The notes below the pieces were generated by a model. It did no database searches, had not been told where the DNA came from, and saw only the letters and a program-made list of their open reading frames with translations. Positions 52,758 through 61,774 of a DNA stretch of 64,000 nt are shown piece by piece. Location of the stretch: the NCBI RefSeq assembly GCF_024172125.1, contig NZ_JAMZEA010000017.1, forward strand, positions 62,001-126,000, read 5' to 3'. The translations under genes and the position numbers were made by a program. This DNA comes from Actinomadura rupiterrae (lineage in GTDB: Bacteria > Actinomycetota > Actinomycetes > Streptosporangiales > Streptosporangiaceae). Position 1 is the stretch's first letter; every line of letters starts with the position of its first letter.

Positions 52758-53614
52758 GCCCGGTGTCGAACCAGCAGCGGTCGCGGGCAGGCACGAGGGC
52801 GGTGCCCGGCCGGGAGGCGATCCCCTTGGGTGACGGAACCGTCCTTGCGCGGGCGGCCGACCGGATCCTGGCCGAATGGATCAAGATCGGATCGGTCCGG
52901 GCCACCTATGGGGTGACCCTGGTCGGCCTGGTGACGTCCGCTGGGTTCGGCGCTTGGTCCTGCGCGAGCCTGGCCAGCGACTGGGGCCGGTACCCTGCGG
53001 CTCGGGCGCATGCGGATCGGCTGTCGTCGGTGTTCGACGGCCTGGTGCTGGCCCAGTTGGTGTTCGCGTCCATTGGGGTGCTGGCGATCACCTCGGAGTA
53101 CTCCAGCGGACTGATCCGCACCACCTTCACGGCATCACCCGGCAGGCGTGTGACCCTGCTGGCCAAGGCCGCCGCCCTCACCACGTTCACGCTGCTCGCC
53201 GGCGCGGTCACCACGGCCGTCACCTATGTGCTGGGACAGCTGCTGCTGGCGCATCAGCACATCCAGCTGTCGGTGACCGATCCGACGACCGCCCGCGCGG
53301 TGTTCGCATCGGTCGTCTACCTGATCGCCGTGGCGACACTCGGGCTGGGTTTGGGCGCGGTCTTGCGTCATGCCGCAGCGGCGGTCAGCACTCTGTTCGC
53401 CGTGCTGTTCTTGCTGCCGCAGCTGCTGCGCGGCACCTCGGGCCTGTTGCTGGCGATCGACAACGCGCTTCCCGGGACGGCCCTGCGTCGCCTGATGAGC
53501 GACCGGCCGTGGGCCGGCGCTCCCAGCACCCGTGAGGCCTGGCTGGTGATCGTTGCCTTCCCGCTGGTCAGCCTGGTCGCTGCGATGGTGGTCATCGGCC
53601 GGCGGGACGCCTGA
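52754..53614 (+). CDS. ABC transporter permease
   Basis: The 286-residue protein has a cytoplasmic start (ILAEWIKIGSVRATYGVTLV) typical of ABC-2 permeases of this class, and six hydrophobic helices, among them VLAQLVFASIGVLAITSEYS and AAALTTFTLLAGAVTTAVTY. The GTG overlaps the ATPase stop. It forms the membrane half of the exporter. Confidence 0.93.
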   Translation: MSPVSNQQRSRAGTRAVPGREAIPLGDGTVLARAADRILAEWIKIGSVRATYGVTLVGLVTSAGFGAWSCASLASDWGRYPAARAHADRLSSVFDGLVLAQLVFASIGVLAITSEYSSGLIRTTFTASPGRRVTLLAKAAALTTFTLLAGAVTTAVTYVLGQLLLAHQHIQLSVTDPTTARAVFASVVYLIAVATLGLGLGAVLRHAAAAVSTLFAVLFLLPQLLRGTSGLLLAIDNALPGTALRRLMSDRPWAGAPSTREAWLVIVAFPLVSLVAAMVVIGRRDA

Positions 53615-53656
53615 GTCATCGGCCCTGCACCGGCGAAAGGTTTGGGAGGCAGGCGG

Positions 53657-54043
53657 GTGGAACCATCTCGTGAGATCGGATACCGCTGGCAGTTGCGAGA
53701 GGTGATGGAACGCCACGGCATCCACACCACGACAAAGCTCATCCCTTTGCTGGTTGAGCGGGGGATCACGTTGTCGGCTTCACAGGTCCACCGGCTCGTC
53801 AGCGGCACGCCAGAACGTCTCTCGCTGCGTGTGTTGGCAGCGTGCTGCGACATCTTCGGCTGCACGCCGGCCGACCTCATCGTTGTCGAGGTACCGATGC
53901 GGGCTCGCCCGGCCGAGGGCGGCGAGGGGGCCTGCCCTCATCGAGGCGGGTGCCGTGCTCCAGCCGAGCAGCCGCGGACTTGGCTGCTGCGGGAGGTGCC
54001 CCGCCCTCGCTCTTCCGCTGGTCGCGTCAACGGATTGGCCTAG
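53657..54043 (+). CDS. XRE-family HTH regulator
   Basis: Starting at GTG 53657 (GGGAGG nine bases before), the 128-residue product has an XRE/Cro HTH (REVMERHGIHTTTKLIPLLV, LSASQVHRLVSGTPERLSLR, LAACCDIFGCTPADLI). The tail holds MRARPAEGG and several Cys. Proteins of this type usually sit beside tyrosine recombinases in actinobacteria, but here it lies between an ABC exporter and the JmjC cluster. A nested 36-bp palindrome begins 13 bp after its stop and could be its operator. Confidence 0.88.
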   Translation: MEPSREIGYRWQLREVMERHGIHTTTKLIPLLVERGITLSASQVHRLVSGTPERLSLRVLAACCDIFGCTPADLIVVEVPMRARPAEGGEGACPHRGGCRAPAEQPRTWLLREVPRPRSSAGRVNGLA

Positions 54044-54055
54044 CAGACCCCACCG

Positions 54056-54091
54056 GTCGCATCTGATGCGAGATCTCGCATCAGATGCGAC
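54056..54091. promoter_or_regulatory. 36-bp perfect nested palindrome
   Basis: The sequence is G-TCGCATC-T-GATGCGA-GATC-TCGCATC-A-GATGCGA-C: two copies of a 7+1+7 palindrome joined by GATC, the whole also a perfect palindrome with no loop. It lies 37 bp before a TTGACA -35 box. This is what a pair of operator sites for a dimeric repressor would look like; a terminator role for the XRE gene is also possible. Confidence 0.8.
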
Positions 54092-54127
54092 TGTTGTCGT
54101 GCGGTCACGGGCTGAGAAACACCCAGC

Positions 54128-54156
54128 TTGACAGCGCTTTCAACAAGAAATACGAG
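54128..54156 (+). promoter_or_regulatory. sigma-70-type promoter of the JmjC cluster
   Basis: TTGACA at 54128-54133 is followed, 17 bp later, by TACGAG at 54151-54156. The -35 box is perfect, the -10 box weak. It is 133 bp before the first JmjC start. Confidence 0.55.
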
Positions 54157-54288
54157 CGGGAGTCCGAAAGAGGTCTGTTCGCTGCGATGTGTCTTCATGT
54201 ACTGTCTCGCCCGAAGAAGATCAGATGCCGCACAGTCGGCATGGTCGCTGGATCAGAGGAGCTTTCGCCAGATTGTGAGGTGTAGACA

Positions 54289-55497
54289 GTGGAGCGCACC
54301 AGCGTCTTCAGGGCCAGTGTAGAGGTACCCGCACTCGCCTGGCTGATAAGTCCGATCGAAATAGCAGACTTCAGGGCCAACTATTTCGAACGCAAGCCTC
54401 TGCTCGTCAAGCGGGAAGATCCTGGCTACTATGCCGAGCTCATGACGATGGAAGACCTGGACGATGTTTTCGCCACGTCAAACTTCAGAGCGGACAACAC
54501 ACGCATCATTGTCGATGGCAGAGAAACACCGGTCAGCGAACTCGGCGAGGCGCCGGGCAGCGAACTGGAGAAGCTCTACAGTTATTACCGGGACGGTCAC
54601 ACGATCATCATCAACGGCATTCAGGAACGGTGGACGCCGCTCGCGCGGCTCTGCCGGAGGCTCAATCTCGAAGCTAACCTGCATGCGCAGGTCAACGTCT
54701 ACCTGACGCCTCCAAACGCACGCGGCTTCAAGGCTCATTACGACACACACGACGTCTTGATGGCCCAGGCCTACGGTTCGAAGACCTGGCGGCTGTACGG
54801 AGCGGACGCCGACCTTCCACTTCCGACACAACGATGCGATAAGTCCAAAGACTTCGGGCGGCCACGGACCGAGTTCTCTCTTTCGGACGGCGATGTCGTC
54901 TATCTTCCTCGGGGCACGGTCCATGAAGGAACGTCGACCGGCGAGGCTTCCATGCATATCACCGTTGGTCTCCATCCGCCGGTATGGGCCGCTTCCATCA
55001 AACGAGCGGTGGAGGCCATCGTGGAGAACGACATCGAGTTCAGAAAAGTCATGCCGCTGGGTTTCGCGCACGATGCCGAGGTGAGGACCGAGGCGGAGCA
55101 GATCGCGAAGTTTCTAGCGGACCGGCTGCGGGACCAGATGTCGCCGGAGGACATTGTCTCGCGTAGCGCACGGGAGGCTGTGGTCAATCACCGCACACCT
55201 GACCTCCATGGACATCTCCTCGACTTGCAAAGGCTTGACGATGTGGACCTCGACACGACGGTACGCCGCCGCTCTGAGACGCAGATGATGCTCACCGTCG
55301 ACGAGAGCATCGCACGTCTTGCATTTCACGGAAAGACAGTCGAACTTCCTGTTCATGTCGTCCCCGAGCTGCGGTATATCGCCGAGACCAGCCAAGCCGG
55401 CTTCACAGCTCGGTCCATTGCCGGGGACCTGGATGTGGCGGGGTGCCTAGTTCTGGTGCGGATGCTCTTTCGGGAGGGTCTCCTCACGACCTGCTAG
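54289..55497 (+). CDS. JmjC-domain oxygenase with C-terminal RRE-like winged helix (copy 1)
   Basis: The 402-residue protein is a cupin-like JmjC 2-oxoglutarate/Fe(II) oxygenase of the ribosomal-oxygenase type (RoxA/MINA-like). Iron ligands are His150 and Asp152 in KAHYDTHDV and His212 in YLPRGTVHEG; Lys165 in GSKTWRLY fits the 2-oxoglutarate site. The N-terminus has LISPIEIADFRANYFERKPL. The last 70 residues (ARLAFHGKTVELPVHVV, GFTARSIAGDLDVAG, LVRMLFREGLL) read as a winged helix like a PqqD-type RiPP recognition element. GTG start behind GAGG. It heads a tandem pair; substrate is inferred to be a precursor peptide. Confidence 0.88.
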   Translation: MERTSVFRASVEVPALAWLISPIEIADFRANYFERKPLLVKREDPGYYAELMTMEDLDDVFATSNFRADNTRIIVDGRETPVSELGEAPGSELEKLYSYYRDGHTIIINGIQERWTPLARLCRRLNLEANLHAQVNVYLTPPNARGFKAHYDTHDVLMAQAYGSKTWRLYGADADLPLPTQRCDKSKDFGRPRTEFSLSDGDVVYLPRGTVHEGTSTGEASMHITVGLHPPVWAASIKRAVEAIVENDIEFRKVMPLGFAHDAEVRTEAEQIAKFLADRLRDQMSPEDIVSRSAREAVVNHRTPDLHGHLLDLQRLDDVDLDTTVRRRSETQMMLTVDESIARLAFHGKTVELPVHVVPELRYIAETSQAGFTARSIAGDLDVAGCLVLVRMLFREGLLTTC

Positions 55498-55566
55498 GCC
55501 GGCGCTGGGACCGTGTCCGCTCGTTTCCCACTCCTTAGGGGACCAGGCTTTGAAGGGAGGAAGTAA

Positions 55567-56802
55567 ATGGGAACAGGAACTCCCGCAGCCAGAAGCGGCC
55601 CGGGTAGTGGACGGTCAATCTCCGATCTCGGCGATCTCATCGCTCCCGTGACCACGGATGAGTTTCAGCGAACTCATTGGGAGAAGGAGCCCCTGCTCGT
55701 CAAGCGAGAAGATCCATCGTACTACTCAGGCATCCTGACCGTGAAAGACGTGGACCGGATCATCTCCCTATCGAATGCCAACTTCGGCGACCTCCGTATA
55801 GTGCGTGACGGCACGGAGACGCCGATTTCTTCCCTCGCTTCGGGCGGTGAGATCTCCGGGACGAACGTCCTGGCACGGATGTATGAGCATTATCGCGACG
55901 GCTCGACCATCGTGCTCAATTCTTTGCAGCAACGCTGGGAGCCCTTACAGCGCCTCACTCGCTCACTGGGCGAGCAAGTGGGCGCGAGATTCGCGGCGAA
56001 TGTCTACGTTACACCGGGTGGAGGCCGCGCGCTCGCACCGCATTACGACGTCCATGACGTTTTCGTGGCCCAGGTGCACGGTACCAAACGTTGGCGACTG
56101 CACAAGGCACAGCAAATCTTGCCACTCAAAAGCAATCCGTTTCATCTGGGTGAGCTCGACCCATCTGAGCCATGGGAAGAGTTCAACTTGGAAACTGGCG
56201 ATCTTCTTTATCTTCCACGCGGCACCATCCATTCAGCCGTCGCCGAGCAAACCGGATCTGTTCACGTGGCCATCGGAGTGCATCCGGTGGCATGGGCGAC
56301 GATTCTCGAAGAAGCCGTACAGAAAGCCTTCGAGTCCGAGGTGGGATTTCGCACCAGTCTGCCTATGGGCTTTCACCGCGATAGCGCGCAGCAGGACCGC
56401 ATCGAGGCTCAGTTCGAGATTCTCATCGACACTCTCCGGAAGCAGCTTTCGCCACGTGCGCTTCGTGTGGCCGCACTGCAGCGCGCGGCCTCCATATCCC
56501 ATCCGGTACTGACGGGGCATCTCATCGATCTGGAGCAAGTCGACCAGGTCTCGCTCTCAACCAGAGTTCGTCTCCGGGCTGGAGTACGATACGCATTTCA
56601 GCGAGCAGATGATGTGGCGGGGCTGAGTTTCCACAACAAGACACTCCGGCTTCCCGCCGATCTTTCAGTAGAGCTCGAATTCATTCTTCAGACCGCAGGT
56701 GGGTCGTTTACTGCGGATGAGGTCCCCGGGGACTTGGACGAGGGCGGACGCCTCGTCCTGCTACGCAAGCTGATACGAGAAGGATTTCTGTCGATCGACT
56801 GA
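55567..56802 (+). CDS. JmjC-domain oxygenase with C-terminal RRE-like winged helix (copy 2)
   Basis: The 411-residue paralogue of the previous gene has the same order: N-terminal cap (LGDLIAPVTTDEFQRTHWEK), JmjC core with His159 and Asp161 in APHYDVHDV, Lys174 in GTKRWRLH and His222 in YLPRGTIHSA, then a winged-helix tail (GLSFHNKTLRLPADLSVELE, SFTADEVPGDLDEGG). A very good ribosome site (GGGAGGAAGTAA) precedes the ATG. It lies 69 bp after the first JmjC gene and 126 bp before the small peptide gene, so all three are probably one transcript. Confidence 0.88.
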   Translation: MGTGTPAARSGPGSGRSISDLGDLIAPVTTDEFQRTHWEKEPLLVKREDPSYYSGILTVKDVDRIISLSNANFGDLRIVRDGTETPISSLASGGEISGTNVLARMYEHYRDGSTIVLNSLQQRWEPLQRLTRSLGEQVGARFAANVYVTPGGGRALAPHYDVHDVFVAQVHGTKRWRLHKAQQILPLKSNPFHLGELDPSEPWEEFNLETGDLLYLPRGTIHSAVAEQTGSVHVAIGVHPVAWATILEEAVQKAFESEVGFRTSLPMGFHRDSAQQDRIEAQFEILIDTLRKQLSPRALRVAALQRAASISHPVLTGHLIDLEQVDQVSLSTRVRLRAGVRYAFQRADDVAGLSFHNKTLRLPADLSVELEFILQTAGGSFTADEVPGDLDEGGRLVLLRKLIREGFLSID

Positions 56803-56928
56803 CCGGCTGGCATGGGCGCGTTCCGTTGGAGTTATCATGACTTCCTTGCCCCGGCGAAGGGTGCTATGCCGGGAAGAGGATATTTGCAGTACCGCCATCA
56901 CCACTCTATCTCAGGGAGATCTGCTCAC

Positions 56929-57060
56929 ATGGCCAGAACACTTAATGACGAAGACATCCGCGTGGTCGGCGGTTGCCCAGCTGAAGTAATGTACGGCGAC
57001 CCGACCTACGATGATGAAATCAGCTCGATTGACGAAATATTTGACGATTGGGACCGCTAG
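56929..57060 (+). CDS. candidate RiPP precursor peptide 1 (43 aa)
   Basis: The peptide begins MARTLNDEDIRVVGG and ends DEISSIDEIFDDWDR, with one Cys (GGCPAEV) and many Asp/Tyr/Trp in the second half. The N-terminal DEDIRVVGG resembles leaders of the FxLD type (LDIRVV), and the Gly-Gly could mark the leader-core joint. A GGGAG ribosome site lies 10 bp upstream. It follows two JmjC genes and is followed by a strong terminator, as expected for the last gene of a transcript. The frame is open upstream, but I prefer this start. Confidence 0.72.
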   Translation: MARTLNDEDIRVVGGCPAEVMYGDPTYDDEISSIDEIFDDWDR

Positions 57061-57098
57061 TCTTCACTGTTCAGCAAGTTTATCGAAGTAGCATTGAA

Positions 57099-57137
57099 CC
57101 CCCTTCTGGCGACCGCTCGCTGTCAGCCAGAAGGGGG
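57099..57137 (+). terminator. terminator after the peptide gene
   Basis: CCCCCTTCTGGC (57099-57110) pairs perfectly with GCCAGAAGGGGG (57126-57137), a 12-bp stem with a 15-nt loop, 38 bp after the peptide stop, followed by ATTAAACT. Confidence 0.8.
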
Positions 57138-57296
57138 ATTAAACTGTCTATTGACTTCCTATTATCCCGAATCTGATGGCGGCAGACATGGCCGCGGTCG
57201 CTGGCGGGTCACGTGATGAGGTCCGCAGGGGGATTCCGGTTGTCTCGCCGATGAGCTAACCTCACTTGAGCACTTTTTCTATGGGGGGCTTTCAGG

Positions 57297-58529
57297 GTGG
57301 ACCGAGCAACGTCGGTTACCCATGATGATCGTGACTGGACCATGGCGCCTGCCCTTCGTCTGTTGCCTGCCACCCTTCCGTTGCCTGCTCTGGTGGCCGT
57401 GGATGTCCTGGCGGGGCTGGCGCTCGCTGCCGACGTGGTGCTTGGGGCGACCAGGTCATTGCTGCCGCCACCGGCATGGCTGATCGCCTCATGTGCCACC
57501 CTGCTGGGCACCGCTGTGGCAGGCCGGCGCAGATATCCCGTGGTGGCGGCCGTGACGGCGACGATGTCGTCGCTGGTGATGACCTATCTCGGAGTCCGCG
57601 GTGAGTTCCTGCTCGGGGCCGCGCTGGCGGTGTACATCGTCGCGACCACCCGGCGCGTCAAAGTGTCGCTCGCAGTGACCGTGATGGTCCAGATGGCCGC
57701 GGCCGTCATGCTCACCCTGCGGTCGGCGATACCTTCCGGCCGGACGGAGCCTGAGAAGGAATGGCTGGTTTTGGTCGTCCTGATCCAGGTAATCGCCTGG
57801 GGCGCGGGGACGTGGGTGCGACAACGCCGGCACTACCAGCGTGAGCTGATGGAGCAGGCCGAGATGAGAGAGCAAGCGCGGTTGCGGGAGGCGGTCACCG
57901 ACGAGCGGTTGAGGATCGCCCGTGAGCTGCATGACGTCATGGCCGGCAGCATGAGCGTGATCGCGTTGCGGGCCAGCGTCGGCAGCCACATCGTCGCAAC
58001 GCATCCTGAAGAGGCGGCCGCATCGCTGGCCCTGATAGAGACCACCAGCAGGGCCGCGCTGAACGAGATCCGTGCACTTGTCGGAGCGCTGCGTTCGGGC
58101 CCTGACCCTGCCGAGCCCTACCTGCCGCCCACGCTGGCCGGCCTGGGCACGTTGCTCGACTCGATCCGATCGGCAGGTCTGTCGATCCAGCTTTCGCTCC
58201 CCGACCGTTACGAGGATCTGCCGCCCGGCCTGCAGCTCAGCGCATACCGCATCATCCAGGAAGCGCTCACCAACACCTTGAAGCACGCGCACGCCAGTCA
58301 GGCGTGGGTGGCGGTCAGCCGTACCCGGCAACACTTGCAGATCCAGGTCACCGATAACGGCACCGGTCCCAGCAGCCCAAACCGGCCTGGGCATGGCTTG
58401 ATAGGTATGCGCGAACGTGCAGCCCTCTACAGCGGCGACATCAGCGTCGGCGCACGCCCGGGCGGGGGGTTCCGCGTCACCGCCCGCTTCCCGTTGGCAG
58501 ACAGACCAGAGCCCCAGGAAGGTGCATGA
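57297..58529 (+). CDS. NarL-type sensor histidine kinase
   Basis: The 410-residue protein has an N-terminal membrane part with several helices (LVAVDVLAGLALAADVVLG, FLLGAALAVYIVA, LVLVVLIQVIAWGAGTW), a HisKA_3 dimerisation domain with the phospho-His at about 212 (ERLRIARELHDVMAGSMSVI) and an ATPase domain with N-box YRIIQEALTNTLKHA, VTDNGTGP and GHGLIGMRERAALY. GTG start. The DNA after it begins ATGA as if a regulator gene should follow, but only 20 codons remain. Its partner may be the orphan regulator at 50362. Confidence 0.93.
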   Translation: MDRATSVTHDDRDWTMAPALRLLPATLPLPALVAVDVLAGLALAADVVLGATRSLLPPPAWLIASCATLLGTAVAGRRRYPVVAAVTATMSSLVMTYLGVRGEFLLGAALAVYIVATTRRVKVSLAVTVMVQMAAAVMLTLRSAIPSGRTEPEKEWLVLVVLIQVIAWGAGTWVRQRRHYQRELMEQAEMREQARLREAVTDERLRIARELHDVMAGSMSVIALRASVGSHIVATHPEEAAASLALIETTSRAALNEIRALVGALRSGPDPAEPYLPPTLAGLGTLLDSIRSAGLSIQLSLPDRYEDLPPGLQLSAYRIIQEALTNTLKHAHASQAWVAVSRTRQHLQIQVTDNGTGPSSPNRPGHGLIGMRERAALYSGDISVGARPGGGFRVTARFPLADRPEPQEGA

Positions 58530-59204
58530 CGCAGTCGCCGACATTCGTATCCTCACCACTGAGGCCCGGGCAGCCGTCCGCGTGTGCTTGAGAGTGTCGC
58601 CTGACCGGGGCGTTGGCTGATACGGCGGCCGGTGGTCTCGCCCTCGTCGGTGTCGGGCGCGCGAAACGAGGCAGGTTACACCGCGCCGCAGACCTGCCAC
58701 GGCGCCGCGTTCGCGCAAGCCGAATGTCCGCGTGGAGGGCGTGGACAGCGTGCAGGCGGTCCTCCCTACCTCCTCGCCTCTGGCCGTCCTGGAGTCCTGG
58801 AGACCCTGATGGTGACAGCCAGGGGTCTCGGCGGACGCAGGCGGTCGTTTCACCGGGCCCGGTGGCTTCGTGCTCAGGGTGGCGCGACGCACTGAGCTGG
58901 TCGCCGGCATCGCGCTGTTGGAACTCGCGAAGGGTCTCCGAGCTCACGCGGGACTCAGCCCGCCAACGCTGAACACCTCACGTGCCCTGTCCCCAGCCTG
59001 AAGGCACCCACTTGCCTCGCCTCGAGCGCGCGAGGTGCTGCCCCTTGGCATCGGGCATGGACCGGGTCAACCACCAGGCGCGGCGGGCCGGACGCGCTGA
59101 CGACCTCGAAGATGGGTGGCGGCGAGTCGGCATGCTTCTTGGTGGTGTGGACGAGACCGACGGCTGCGGCAGGTCTTCGAACTGCAGTGGGACTTCATGC
59201 TTGC
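58530..59204. other. gene-poor stretch, ~675 bp
   Basis: Apart from a possible start of a lost regulator directly after the kinase (ATG overlapping its stop, then 20 codons), no gene is visible. Other frames look like shadows. Confidence 0.45.
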
Positions 59205-59834
59205 CTAACTCGCGACGGTCACCAGGACCCGCTCTCGCAACAGCAGTTGCGTCAAGACGATGCGGCCCTTCATGTCCAGCCTCCCCTGTATGTCCTTGAC
59301 CGCGAACGTGGCCCCCTTGGTCTGGAGGATGAAGTCCACCTCGCTCTGAACGTGCCCAGGCAGAGATATATCCCGCTCAAGAATGCACACCACCACGCTC
59401 TCCTTCTGGAGGCGCAGCTTCACGTCCACGTTGGGTTGGAGGCGCACCATGGTGCGCGCGCCGACTGCGCTGATCTCTTCTGGGGTGGCGGCTGGGTGCG
59501 GGCGAACACCCAGGGCACCGAAACCGATCGCCGGGACCCGATGCCTGCGAGCGACACGTGCTGCCTGAACGCTGCGCCTGATACCAAGGACCCGGATCAG
59601 CCGGAGACGGAGCCGGAGCCCAACGACTGCCCGCGTGTTCGCGGTTCGTACGGTGACCAGCGTTGGTTCGAACCGCCAGCCGGGCCGGACTCGGTCGAGC
59701 AGCCGGCGGTACTCCTGGTCCCTCAGGTCGGCGAGACCGACCGCGCCCGAGAACACGGTTTCCAGCTCGTCTGCGAGTACCACGCACCGGCGGCAGCGCC
59801 CGTCGTGCAGGAGATAGGTGCCTGGTGAGATCAT
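59205..59834 (-). CDS. thioredoxin-like DGxCxxC protein with RRE-like C-terminal domain
   Basis: The 209-residue protein starts TYLLHDGRCRRCVVLADELE, a DGxCxxC motif (Cys14 and Cys17) like DCC/thiol-disulfide oxidoreductases, with RPGWRFEPTLVTVRT also fitting. The last 70 residues (ERDISLPGHVQSEVDFILQT, GATFAVKDIQGRLDMKG, LTQLLLRERVL) align with the winged-helix tails of the three JmjC proteins. It overlaps the ABC exporter stop by ATGA. The likely role is handling Cys in, or docking to, the precursor peptide during export; both points are inferred. It lacks the JmjC core. Confidence 0.75.
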   Translation of the reverse strand: MISPGTYLLHDGRCRRCVVLADELETVFSGAVGLADLRDQEYRRLLDRVRPGWRFEPTLVTVRTANTRAVVGLRLRLRLIRVLGIRRSVQAARVARRHRVPAIGFGALGVRPHPAATPEEISAVGARTMVRLQPNVDVKLRLQKESVVVCILERDISLPGHVQSEVDFILQTKGATFAVKDIQGRLDMKGRIVLTQLLLRERVLVTVAS

Positions 59835-61666
59835 GCGGCCGCTGCTCCGGCTTGCTGCTGCTCGGTCCTGGCCAGCATCGCTGTGTACTCGCCGTCGAGG
59901 GCGAGCAGTTCCGCATGGCTTCCCCGCTCGGCGATCGTCCCGTCTTTGAGGACGATGATCTCGTCGGCGTGGCGGATCGTCGATAGCCGGTGCGCGATGG
60001 TGATGGTCGTACGTCCCTGCACCAACTGGTCGAGGGCTGCTTGCACGGCGGCCTCGGTCTGGGTGTCCAGAGCGCTGGTCGCTTCGTCGAGGATGAGCAC
60101 CGGGGGGTTGCGCAGCATCGTTCTGGCGATGGCGAGCCGTTGTCTTTCCCCGCCGGAGAACCGGTACCCTCGCTCGCCCACGAGGGTTTCGTAGCCTTCC
60201 GGGAGCGCTGTGATCCTGTGGTGGATCTGCGCCGCCTTGGTCACTTCCACCAGCTCGTCGTCGGTCGCGTCGGGTTTGGCGAGTCTGAGGTTGTCGGCGA
60301 TGGTGGCGTGGATCAGGTAGCTCTCCTGGGAGACCACTCCGACGACATCGGTGAGAGTGTCGAAGGACAGGTCTCGGACGTCGATGCCGTCGATCGTCAC
60401 GCGCCCGTCATCCACGTCGTAGAGACGGGGGATCAGATACCCGAGGGTCGTCTTCCCTGAGCCTGTCTCTCCGATCACCGCCAGGCTGCTGCCTGCCGGT
60501 ATCGAAAGATTGATGTCACGCAGTGTAGGCGCAGCAGTCCCCTCGTAGCTGAAACAGACCCCCTCGAACGTCACGTCGCCGCGCGGGTGGGGCAACGGCT
60601 GCGGCTCCGCCGGTTCCGCGACATCGATGGGGAGGTCCAGGTACTCCAGGACACGGGCGAACAGTGCCAAGTCGCTCTGTACCGAGATACTGAGCTGCAG
60701 GAGGCTCATGGCAGGGCCCACCAGGGTCTGCTGCAGGGTCGTGAAGGCGACCAGCGTGCCGATCGACAGGAAAACGCCGTGCCTGCTGGTGAAGCCGGCA
60801 ACCCAGTAGACGGCGACCGGCATCGCGGAGAGGACCACTTGCACGGTCCAGGCTCGCCACCGGCCGGCCATGGCTGACTTGACCATCAGGTCGACCAACC
60901 GGTTGGACTGTGCGCTGAACTCGTCCGTCAGTACTTGTGAGCGGCCAAGGGTCCGACCGAGAAGGAACCCGCTGACCGACAGTGATTCCTGAAGGGTGCT
61001 CGACATGTCGGCGAGCTGCTCTTGCCTCTGGCCCGAAAATTTTCGCCTGGTCCGTCCTACCCGCCTGCTGACCCACACGAGCATGGGCAGCATCACCAGC
61101 GAGACGCAGGTCAGGCGCCAGTCCAGAAAGAACATGGCCGAGACCGTCGCCAGCACCGTGGTGACGCCCGACACCAACGAGCTGATCGTGTTGGTGACGG
61201 TGCCTTGCAGGCTTCCGATGTCACTTGCGATCCGGGACTGGATTTCTCCTGTCTTGGTGCGGGTGAAGAAGGCCAGGCTCATGCGTTGAAGGTGAGAATA
61301 AACCCTGCATCTCAGGTCATGGATCACCCGCTGACCGACGGTCGCGGACAACGTCATCTGCACGACACTCAAGGCGCCGCCGATCGTTGATGCCGCGAGC
61401 ATCCCCAGAGCAAGCAGCGACAGAAGCCCTGTTTTGTGCTGAGGGAAAGCGTCATCAATGACCTCACGAAGCAGCAGGGGAGTGGTAAGGGAGGCACCCG
61501 CTGAAGCGGTGATCAGCACCGCAATGACAAAAGACATCGCCCAGTAATGGCGGAAGAGCCCAAGAATTCGCCTAACCGGAATCGGCCGCTCTGCGCTCGA
61601 CAACCTGCCTCTCCCATCCTGATCGACCGGCAGGGGTGCACGAAAAGGGGAAAACCAGGCGCCCAT
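59831..61666 (-). CDS. ABC exporter (fused membrane and ATPase domains)
   Basis: The product (611 residues from ATG 61666) has a six-helix ABC membrane domain (about 30-320: YWAMSFVIAVLITASAGASL, TRTKTGEIQSRIASDIGSLQ) and an ATPase domain with Walker A IGETGSGKTTLGYL, signature FSGGERQRLAIARTML and Walker B PVLILDEATSALD. No C39 peptidase domain precedes it. A TTG at 61603 behind GGGAGAGG is an alternative start. A hairpin (61661-61698) covers the first ATG. It is the likely exporter of the peptide product. Confidence 0.9.
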   Translation of the reverse strand: MGAWFSPFRAPLPVDQDGRGRLSSAERPIPVRRILGLFRHYWAMSFVIAVLITASAGASLTTPLLLREVIDDAFPQHKTGLLSLLALGMLAASTIGGALSVVQMTLSATVGQRVIHDLRCRVYSHLQRMSLAFFTRTKTGEIQSRIASDIGSLQGTVTNTISSLVSGVTTVLATVSAMFFLDWRLTCVSLVMLPMLVWVSRRVGRTRRKFSGQRQEQLADMSSTLQESLSVSGFLLGRTLGRSQVLTDEFSAQSNRLVDLMVKSAMAGRWRAWTVQVVLSAMPVAVYWVAGFTSRHGVFLSIGTLVAFTTLQQTLVGPAMSLLQLSISVQSDLALFARVLEYLDLPIDVAEPAEPQPLPHPRGDVTFEGVCFSYEGTAAPTLRDINLSIPAGSSLAVIGETGSGKTTLGYLIPRLYDVDDGRVTIDGIDVRDLSFDTLTDVVGVVSQESYLIHATIADNLRLAKPDATDDELVEVTKAAQIHHRITALPEGYETLVGERGYRFSGGERQRLAIARTMLRNPPVLILDEATSALDTQTEAAVQAALDQLVQGRTTITIAHRLSTIRHADEIIVLKDGTIAERGSHAELLALDGEYTAMLARTEQQQAGAAAA

Positions 61667-61698
61667 TCAAGGACTGTGACGACCTTCCTCGAATGGGC
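61661..61698 (-). promoter_or_regulatory. inverted repeat over the exporter start
   Basis: GCCCATTC (61661-61668) and GAATGGGC (61691-61698) form an 8-bp perfect stem with CC/GG pairs inside. It includes the ATG at 61664-61666 and lies 76 bp after the peptide gene. It could be a weak terminator or limit exporter translation. Confidence 0.5.
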
Positions 61699-61774
61699 AC
61701 CCGGCAGCGGGGTCGTGGCAACGGCAAGTTAGGTCTCAGTCTTTTAGTCGCGCCACGAAGGCTGAAGTATCAGC

